The notes below the pieces were generated by a model. The model made no database searches. It was not told where the DNA came from and worked only from the letters and a program-made list of their open reading frames with translations. Shown here piece after piece: positions 6,164 through 11,462 of a DNA stretch of 11,462 bases (position 1 is its first letter; each line of letters starts with the position of its first letter). A program made the translations under genes and the position numbers. Source of the DNA: Patescibacteria group bacterium (lineage in GTDB: Bacteria > Patescibacteriota > Microgenomatia > UBA10105); assembly GCA_003524845.1 (NCBI GenBank), contig DQGR01000012.1, positions 1 to 11,462 on the forward strand, in the 5' to 3' direction.

Positions 6164-6631
6164 ATGAAACGATATGCGTCTTTTTGGCATCGAGCAGCAG
6201 CCTGGATAATTGATCTTACATTAATTACACTAGTTTTCGGACTGTTTGCTTTGTTACTTCCCCAAAAACAAGTTCAGCTTTTACTGCAACCACTGAAATT
6301 AGTTCTCCCAACTGCCGCAAGCGAAGCTCAAGTTACCCCTGTCTCACTGTTTTTGATTTTTAACATCTACTATGTCGTCACCAATTATTTCTATGCCGTT
6401 TTTTTTATAAGTGCAACCGGCGCCACTCCGGGTAAACTGCTTCTTGGTATTCGCGTAGTTTCAAAAACTACCAACAAACCACCTTCACTCTTTACTGCAA
6501 TTATGCGCGAATCGGTCGGAAAATTTATTTCAGGAATTCTGCTTGAACTTGGTTACTTGTGGATGTTTAAAAATGCGCATAAACAAACACTACATGACTT
6601 ACTTACCAATACCGTAGTTGTTTATGCGTGA
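6164..6631 (+). CDS. RDD family integral membrane protein
   Basis: The protein is 155 residues from the ATG at 6164 (MKRYASFWHRAAAWIIDLTL). It shows the RDD pattern: R10 and D17 in RAAAWIID at the first transmembrane helix, GATPGKLLLGIRVV (86-99), and HDLL near the C-terminus with D145. Hydrophobic segments lie at about 12-33, 57-83 and 119-135. RDD proteins are small inner-membrane proteins of mostly unclear role; some have been linked to ion exchange, but nothing here supports a specific substrate. An upstream in-frame ATG at 6140 would lie before the predicted -10 box, so I reject it. The gene is a monocistron, divergent from aspS, and its end overlaps the end of convergent recJ by 10 nt. 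Confidence 0.88.
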   Translation: MKRYASFWHRAAAWIIDLTLITLVFGLFALLLPQKQVQLLLQPLKLVLPTAASEAQVTPVSLFLIFNIYYVVTNYFYAVFFISATGATPGKLLLGIRVVSKTTNKPPSLFTAIMRESVGKFISGILLELGYLWMFKNAHKQTLHDLLTNTVVVYA

Positions 6632-8310
6632 AGCTTAAGATCTTTCAACTTTAGCTGCAACGATTCCTGACCATTCCAGACATTATTTTCAACTGTATAG
6701 GCAACATCGACATTGGTTCCGGCTGGAATTTTTTCATACAAATCTCCCATATTAAAACCGATGGATTCAATTGCCGTAAGTCTTTGTAAACTGCCGACTG
6801 GGCGCAGTCGCAGTTTGAGATGTTTCCGGTCTCTGCCCACGAGGCGCGTTTCCAAAATCTCCAGATTACGCGTCACAAATACCGGTTCAGTGTTACCGAT
6901 GCCAAATGGCGCTAAGGTTTGGATTGTAGTAACCAAATCAAAGGTAACGGTTTCCAGCGGCAATTCCAGATCAATTTTTAACGTCCGCTCAAGCAGTTCC
7001 GGTGTTAGTTTGGCTGCGGCAAATGTTTCTAATTTTTGTTGTAATAGAGATAACTGTTCGGTTGCAATCGTAAATCCAGCAGCCATCGGGTGTCCTCCGG
7101 CGTCAATCAATAATTCGCTGCAGGAACGAATTGCCTCGATAATATTGAATCCTGAAATCGAGCGGGCTGAAGCTTTGGAAACTTGCTCGCCGCGGGCAAC
7201 CACGATTGCCGGTACGTAATACATTTCAACCAGTTTTCCGGCCACGAGACCAATAACTCCCAGGTTATATTCGTCGTGTGAGACGAACAACAGTTTTTTC
7301 TTTTTGCCATTAGTCAATTCTGCCGCAACCAGATCTTTGGCATGTAATACTGTTTCCTCTGTCATGATTTGCCGCTCATGGTTAGTTAGACCTAACTTAT
7401 GCGCGAGTTCCTCAGCTTTTTCTTTTTGTCTGGTGCACAGAAGTCGCAATGCGTCAAGCCCATGAACCAGCCGACCCATGGCATTTAAGCGCGGAGCTAA
7501 GATATGAGAAATCTCATACGTGCCGATGGTACCGGTTTCCAGTCCGGCATCGTGAATTAATGCTTGTAATCCCACCCGTTTAGTTTCATTTAATGCTAAA
7601 ATGCCATATTTAACAATGCTGCGCGATGCACCAGTGAGCGGCACCATATCTGCAACTGTCCCAATTGTTACCAAGGCCAGAAGTTCCTGTCGATATGTTT
7701 GAGTAAATAAATCAGTATTTTTAAGTAGTGAAAACGCGAGAAACCAGGCAACTCCGGCTCCACACAATTCTGTTGTATGCACGACTGGACACTGAGGTAA
7801 CTTATCCGGCTTGACGTGATGGTCAGTCACAATTATGTCAACTCCTTTGGTGCGGGCATAGGCGATTTTTTCAGCGGCCGTAATCCCATGATCCACCGAA
7901 ATAATCAGCTGTGGATTGTATTTTTGCTGTATTGCGTCAATTCCTTTGATGGAAAAACCATATCCCTCTTCCACCCGATGTGGAATATAAGGAAACACCT
8001 GCAATCCCAAATTGTGTAAAGTCTCCCACATAATGGTACCCGCGGTGATTCCATCAGCATCATAATCTGCATAGACCACCACGGTTTCATGGGCGTCAGC
8101 GGCTTGCTTAATTCTCGATAAGGCTTTAGTAAGTTCGGTAACAGAAATTCCTACATCTTTGGCAGTCAATAAATAGGGGTCAGGCGGATGAAGAAACTGT
8201 TCAATTTCTTTTTTTGAAGCAATCCCGCGGTTTTTAAGTAAAATCTGAATTATCTCCTTGCTAGTCAGTTGTGATTTTTTTAATTCCGACAGGAACACCC
8301 ATTTTTTCAT
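6622..8310 (-). CDS. recJ: Single-stranded-DNA-specific 5'-3' exonuclease RecJ
   Basis: This 562-residue DHH-family nuclease degrades single-stranded DNA in recombination and mismatch or base-excision repair. Catalytic motifs in order are DYDADG (82-87), SVDHG (138-142), TDHH (162-165), the D221 region in TVADMVPL, and the DHHA1 motif GGHPMAAG (405-412). LAPRLNAMGR (271-280) is the usual RecJ core stretch, and the C-terminal part (about 445-562) fits the OB-like domain. Between TDHH and LCGAG the loop is about ten residues shorter than in typical RecJ, lacking the usual NP-containing segment. I chose the ATG at 8308-8310 (MKKWVFLSEL). The longer frame from a TTG at 8334 would start before the perfect TATAAT at 8323-8328. 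The gene is divergent from cca and convergent with the RDD gene. Confidence 0.96.
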   Translation of the reverse strand: MKKWVFLSELKKSQLTSKEIIQILLKNRGIASKKEIEQFLHPPDPYLLTAKDVGISVTELTKALSRIKQAADAHETVVVYADYDADGITAGTIMWETLHNLGLQVFPYIPHRVEEGYGFSIKGIDAIQQKYNPQLIISVDHGITAAEKIAYARTKGVDIIVTDHHVKPDKLPQCPVVHTTELCGAGVAWFLAFSLLKNTDLFTQTYRQELLALVTIGTVADMVPLTGASRSIVKYGILALNETKRVGLQALIHDAGLETGTIGTYEISHILAPRLNAMGRLVHGLDALRLLCTRQKEKAEELAHKLGLTNHERQIMTEETVLHAKDLVAAELTNGKKKKLLFVSHDEYNLGVIGLVAGKLVEMYYVPAIVVARGEQVSKASARSISGFNIIEAIRSCSELLIDAGGHPMAAGFTIATEQLSLLQQKLETFAAAKLTPELLERTLKIDLELPLETVTFDLVTTIQTLAPFGIGNTEPVFVTRNLEILETRLVGRDRKHLKLRLRPVGSLQRLTAIESIGFNMGDLYEKIPAGTNVDVAYTVENNVWNGQESLQLKLKDLKLHA

Positions 8311-8322
8311 AAACGTTGTTGT

Positions 8323-8328
8323 ATTATA
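8323..8328 (-). promoter_or_regulatory. recJ promoter -10 box
   Basis: The minus strand has a perfect TATAAT 12 nt before the chosen recJ ATG, inside TGCTATATAAT, where the TGC resembles an extended -10 element. No good -35 is visible at 16-18 nt. The expected transcription start is near 8316, leaving about 6 nt of leader. Confidence 0.55.
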
Positions 8329-8385
8329 TAGCAAAAAGTAATTCTTGTTTCTTGAATCACCCTACCGCTTACCAACACTAATAGT

Positions 8386-8391
8386 TATAAT
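8386..8391 (+). promoter_or_regulatory. cca promoter -10 box (leaderless)
   Basis: A perfect TATAAT is followed by AGGTTT and then the ATG at 8398, so transcription should begin at or next to the start codon. I see no convincing -35 at 16-18 nt upstream. Confidence 0.6.
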
Positions 8392-8397
8392 AGGTTT

Positions 8398-9741
8398 ATG
8401 ATTACGCTTCCCCAACCTGCACAGGAAATTATTGAAACATTATCTAAACATGGGTTTGAAAGTTTTGCAGTCGGCGGCTCGATTCGTGATTTGTTACTCG
8501 GCCTGCCAACCAAAGACTGGGATTTCACAACCAATGCGCCTCCTCAAAAAGTGCTGGCACTTTTTCCGGACAGTTTTTATGATAACGAGTTTGGCACAGT
8601 CGGCATTCCCTATAAGACTGATTCTGACACCGAAGTGTATGAAATTACGACCTACCGCTCAGAACATGGGTTTTCAAATAAGCGTCATCCGGACGAAGTC
8701 ACGTGGGGAACTTCGCTGGAAGCCGACTTAGCCAGACGCGATCTCACCATTAACGCCATCGCCTTTGATGGAAAAAAACTAATTGATCCATTTGCCGGAC
8801 AAAAAGATTTGCAAAAAAAGCTGGTACGGACAGTCGGTAAACCTGAGGATAGATTTCAGGAAGACGCCTTGCGGTTGATTCGTACGATTCGAATAGCGGC
8901 GCAGCTCGGGTTTACAATTGAATCACAAACACTCAGTGCAATTAGCAGTAATACCGGGTTAATAAAAAGCGTATCGAGCGATCGCGTGCGCATGGAGCTG
9001 ATGAAAATTATCGGAAGTAAGTATGCTGCAGATGGGGTTATGCTGCTGCGGAATACTAAACTTTTGGCGGAAATTCTGCCTGAACTTGACCAGTGTTTTG
9101 GAGTGCCGCAAAAAAGCCCAAAACGACACCACCTCTATGACGTCGGCACGCATCTGATTATGTCACTACACAATTGTCCCGCGACTGATCCTTTGGTACG
9201 ACTAGCAACATTACTTCATGATATTGGCAAGTCCGTGGTTTTTCGTAAAGATGTAACTACCCAGATAATTACCTTTTATAACCACGAGGTAGTGGGAGCA
9301 AAACTGGTGAAAGAAATTGCACTGCGTCTGAATTTTTCCAAAAAAGATCGCGAAAAACTGGTGACTTTGGTCCGCTGGCATCAGTTTACAGTTGATGAAA
9401 ACCAGAATGATAATACGCTCAGGCGATTTATCCGCCGTGTTGGGAAGGAAAATCTCAAGGATATACTGGATTTGCGGATTGGTGATCGCCTGGGGGGAGG
9501 GGCGCAGGAAACATCCTGGAGGTTACGACTATTTATGGCGCGGCTGGACGAAGTGCAAAAACAACCCTTTACCGTCTCGGACCTCAAAATCAATGGACAT
9601 GACGTGATGAAGGTTTTGGATATTAAACCCGGACCACAAGTTGGCAAAATATTGAATAAGTTATTTGATGAAGTTATCATACAAAAAATCGCAAATGAAC
9701 GGGAAACATTATTAATCCACTTAAAAAAAGTTAACCCCTAA
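8398..9741 (+). CDS. cca: tRNA nucleotidyltransferase (CCA-adding enzyme, class II, with HD domain)
   Basis: This 447-residue enzyme builds or repairs the 3' CCA end of tRNAs. The nucleotidyltransferase head shows GGSIRDLLLG (26-35), the catalytic DWD (40-42), LARRDLTINAIA (111-122), DPFAGQKDL (130-138) and the nucleotide-selecting EDALRLIR (155-162). Residues from about 245 form an HD domain: HHLYDVGTH (244-252), LLHDIGK (272-278) and NHEVVGAKL (295-303). A C-terminal segment (about 391-437) completes the body. Members of this family can be full CCA-adding enzymes or A-adding enzymes, and sequence motifs alone do not settle which. The start ATG lies 6 nt after a perfect TATAAT. The gene is divergent from recJ, and its stop lies inside the end of the convergent 9731-10294 gene (11-nt overlap). 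Confidence 0.95.
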   Translation: MITLPQPAQEIIETLSKHGFESFAVGGSIRDLLLGLPTKDWDFTTNAPPQKVLALFPDSFYDNEFGTVGIPYKTDSDTEVYEITTYRSEHGFSNKRHPDEVTWGTSLEADLARRDLTINAIAFDGKKLIDPFAGQKDLQKKLVRTVGKPEDRFQEDALRLIRTIRIAAQLGFTIESQTLSAISSNTGLIKSVSSDRVRMELMKIIGSKYAADGVMLLRNTKLLAEILPELDQCFGVPQKSPKRHHLYDVGTHLIMSLHNCPATDPLVRLATLLHDIGKSVVFRKDVTTQIITFYNHEVVGAKLVKEIALRLNFSKKDREKLVTLVRWHQFTVDENQNDNTLRRFIRRVGKENLKDILDLRIGDRLGGGAQETSWRLRLFMARLDEVQKQPFTVSDLKINGHDVMKVLDIKPGPQVGKILNKLFDEVIIQKIANERETLLIHLKKVNP

Positions 9742-10294
9742 AGAAGCGGACAACCGCAACTAACTGATGAAATAAAGACGATTCGGAAATTGTATGTGTG
9801 GTTTTTAAGTCCATTCGAGAATGCAGTTTAATTACTTCTCCATTTAAAACATTAATTGCTATTCGGATACCATCCTTTTGAGTTACGCGAAATTGTCTTT
9901 TCCGGCTATCAACTTTTATCTTGACTGCCTCGTTAGTTGCAAATCTAATATATGTCTCCGGGTGAGTATATGACTCAGGGTTATTTTCAGCAAGGCAGAC
10001 ATGGAAATATGGATCTAAGCTATTTCCAAAGTTACGACTAATACTTAATTGTAAATTATTCGGCAAATCATACTCTGCTGCTTCAACTCGCAGGTTGTCC
10101 CCGACTGGAATTTTAATCAGTTGTTTTCCTTGTGTTTCGTGAGTCGGTATTTCTAATAAGTGAGAAACATCGGAAATCCAATTATATCCGCTTCGAAGAT
10201 AATAAAATGTAGCTTTCCTCCGTAATTTTTCTTTCCCTGGAATAGACTCTGAGATTGGAAGGCTACTTGCGTAAGTTGGCTTAACTCTTTCCAT
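9731..10294 (-). CDS. Hypothetical protein at the end of the secDF run, AT-rich
   Basis: The protein has 187 residues and I do not recognise a family. It has no membrane segment or signal peptide. The first 60 residues are basic and polar; from about 60 to 165 it alternates in the manner of beta strands (for example QLIKIPVGDNLRVEAAEYDL and IRIAINVLNGEVIKLHSRM). The end, LFHQLVAVVRFFRG, is a short amphipathic or hydrophobic tail. By my count of 9841-10260 it is about 37% GC, lower than the 40-58% of most lines I counted in neighbouring genes, which hints at a lineage-specific or acquired gene. It starts 23 nt after the secF stop with only a weak GTGGAT-like ribosome site, so it is probably read with secD-secF. 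No function is proposed. Confidence 0.7.
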   Translation of the reverse strand: MERVKPTYASSLPISESIPGKEKLRRKATFYYLRSGYNWISDVSHLLEIPTHETQGKQLIKIPVGDNLRVEAAEYDLPNNLQLSISRNFGNSLDPYFHVCLAENNPESYTHPETYIRFATNEAVKIKVDSRKRQFRVTQKDGIRIAINVLNGEVIKLHSRMDLKTTHTISESSLFHQLVAVVRFFRG

Positions 10295-10317
10295 AATGAA
10301 GATTGATCCACTTCTAT

Positions 10318-11193
10318 TTACTGCTTTCTTTTACCTAATAAACTCCACTGGTACAAAATCGGCACCGCAACAAACGGAGAGGAGTAAGTACCGGAAATTG
10401 TACCAATGAGCAGTGCAAATACAAACCAGCGTACGGTCTCACCACCCATGAGAAATAGCGCCAGCAACATGAATATTATAGTGAGCGAATTATTGAGCGA
10501 ACGGCCCATGGTTTCAGATAAGGCCTGGTTAATAAGCTGGGCAAATGGCAGACTGCTTTTATGGGACAATTCCCGAATCCGGTCAAAAACGACAATAGTA
10601 TCGTGCACTGAAAAACTCATGGTAGTAAGCAGTGCCGTAACAAAGAGCGAATCTACTTCAATTCCTTTTACTTTTCCCAGAATCGCAAAAATTCCGACTA
10701 CCACTAAAACATCATGGAAAAGCGCAATAATTGCTGACACGCCATAGCGAAAATTCTTAAATGCCCAAGCGATATAGAGAAGAATGACGCTGACTGCAAT
10801 GAGAGCAGCAATGAATGTTTTTTGTAATAATTCTTTTCCGAGTACTGGCCCAACTGTTTCCTGACGCAGCACGGTAATTTCCCCGTAACTGGTTTTTAAA
10901 CTGGAAGTTAAACGTTCGGCTTCGGCTTTTTCCAGAGATTTAGTTTTCAGGACAAATACAGAATTGCCAGAGGTAGTGACTGACCCGACTTCAATTTGCG
11001 CCGCACTCACAGTTTCCCGTACCTGATCTCCAGTGACTGAACCAGGTGTATTTATTTTAAATTCCACCAGACTGCCACCGGTAAAATCCAAAGCCGGCTT
11101 TAAACCAAACCGTAGCAAACAAAATATCCCCGGCACCAGGACTAAACCTGAAATCAACACATACAGCAACCGATATTTCATGAAATTTATCAT
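10318..11193 (-). CDS. secF: Protein translocase subunit SecF
   Basis: This 291-residue membrane protein pairs with SecD to use the proton gradient to pull secreted proteins across after SecYEG. The family signature LDFTGGSLVEF is at 35-45, after the first transmembrane helix (about 7-28). A periplasmic domain (about 45-120) leads to five more helices (about 125-145, 150-172, 180-203, 235-253, 256-280). SVHDTIVVFDRIRE (195-208) is the conserved fourth-helix stretch holding the proton-pathway Asp (D198); His stands where many homologues have Asn. YSSPFVAVPIL (270-280) is the typical final helix. The ATG overlaps the secD TGA as ATGA, the usual coupled arrangement; M5 is a weaker alternative start. 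Confidence 0.96.
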   Translation of the reverse strand: MINFMKYRLLYVLISGLVLVPGIFCLLRFGLKPALDFTGGSLVEFKINTPGSVTGDQVRETVSAAQIEVGSVTTSGNSVFVLKTKSLEKAEAERLTSSLKTSYGEITVLRQETVGPVLGKELLQKTFIAALIAVSVILLYIAWAFKNFRYGVSAIIALFHDVLVVVGIFAILGKVKGIEVDSLFVTALLTTMSFSVHDTIVVFDRIRELSHKSSLPFAQLINQALSETMGRSLNNSLTIIFMLLALFLMGGETVRWFVFALLIGTISGTYSSPFVAVPILYQWSLLGKRKQ

Positions 11194-11462
11194 GTCTGTT
11201 TCATTCTTAAAAATGGCAACTTTGCCAGCAGGCTGCGTTTCGCTGGGATGGCCGCAGTTCCGTCTTGATGCGATTGCGGCCGGTAAAATATCCGGATTAA
11301 ATTACGGGTCACAAAAATTCCGGTAAACAAACTGACTAATACGCCAATTGCCAGAGTCAACGCAAATCCACGGACAATCCCTGAAGCTGGAATAAAACTC
11401 CAGTTCAGCGGATTATATAAAATAAATGCGGTAATAATGGTTGTAAAATTGGCATCCCGGAT
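11190..11462 (-). CDS. secD: Protein translocase subunit SecD (C-terminal part only)
   Basis: The minus strand is open from the right edge to a TGA at 11190-11192, giving the last 90 residues. The read begins IRDANFTTIITAFIL, which contains the SecD DAN-TT stretch whose Asp is part of the proton pathway. GFALTLAIGVLVSLFTGIFV then forms the final helices. A basic tail of about 35 residues ends in LPFLRMKQT. The N-terminal portion, including the P1 head domain, lies outside the window. Translation of secF is coupled to it through the ATGA overlap. Confidence 0.95.
   Translation of the reverse strand: MRDANFTTIITAFILYNPLNWSFIPASGIVRGFALTLAIGVLVSLFTGIFVTRNLIRIFYRPQSHQDGTAAIPAKRSLLAKLPFLRMKQT

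Noticed and set aside
6713..7219. 168-codon open frame on the plus strand inside recJ
   Set aside because: Antisense shadow of a well-supported gene; Ser/Arg-rich with no domain and no ribosome site.
8311..8334. TTG-initiated extension of recJ
   Set aside because: The TTG lies upstream of the perfect TATAAT, so it would not be transcribed; ATG 8310 suits the family.
10406..10747. 113-codon plus-strand frame opposite secF
   Set aside because: Shadow of the transmembrane-helix codons of secF; low-complexity Ser/Thr composition.
1..11462. Recoded TGA (genetic code 25)
   Set aside because: TGA terminates the RDD gene and secD, and Trp in the synthetase genes and recJ is TGG.
1..11462. tRNA genes, CRISPR arrays, insertion sequences or attachment sites
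   Set aside because: No cloverleaf, spaced repeat array, transposase or flanking direct repeats seen; non-coding gaps total only about 0.3 kb.

Overview
The window looks like core chromosome of a small-genome bacterium, most likely a Patescibacteria/CPR lineage (a Microgenomates-like group is my best guess). The basis is a very compact layout (about 97% coding by my count), shortened versions of universal genes (an AspRS with no room for the GAD insertion, a RecJ with a trimmed DHH loop, a DD-carboxypeptidase without the usual C-terminal domain), several conserved-looking proteins of unknown function, and few Shine-Dalgarno sequences. The code is standard: TGA ends real genes and Trp is TGG, which argues against code-25 Gracilibacteria/SR1. 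No tRNA, rRNA, CRISPR array, insertion sequence or phage gene was seen.

Layout, left to right. On the minus strand, gltX (GluRS, 1150-2544) leads a tight run with a membrane-anchored protein that ends in an RlpA-like double-psi beta-barrel-type motif (290-1147) and a small His-rich helical protein cut by the window edge (1-273). A lone plus-strand single-pass membrane protein of unknown function (2653-3699) is divergent from gltX; the 108-bp gap holds two overlapping opposed promoters, a perfect 16-bp palindrome and a second inverted repeat. Next on the minus strand come aspS (4672-6096) and a D,D-carboxypeptidase gene (3702-4664). A plus-strand RDD membrane protein (6164-6631) is divergent from aspS across a 67-bp gap in which the two promoters appear to share one -35 region. 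Then recJ (minus, 6622-8310) and a CCA-adding-enzyme gene (plus, 8398-9741) diverge from an 87-bp gap. Finally a minus-strand secD-secF pair (secD cut by the right edge) is followed by an AT-richer 187-codon gene of unknown function.

The genes serve translation (GluRS, AspRS, tRNA 3'-end maturation), DNA repair or recombination (RecJ), protein export (SecDF) and cell-wall trimming (carboxypeptidase). The AspRS carries a His at the position that is Leu in discriminating enzymes, which fits charging of both tRNA-Asp and tRNA-Asn with later amidation.

I see no defence system or mobile island. The most interesting signals are regulatory: promoter -10 boxes placed so close to start codons that cca and the RDD gene should give leaderless mRNAs, fully overlapping divergent promoters with an operator-like palindrome, and three convergent gene pairs that abut or overlap with no terminator. 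Among the proteins, the unknowns at 290-1147, 2653-3699 and 9731-10294 deserve most attention.
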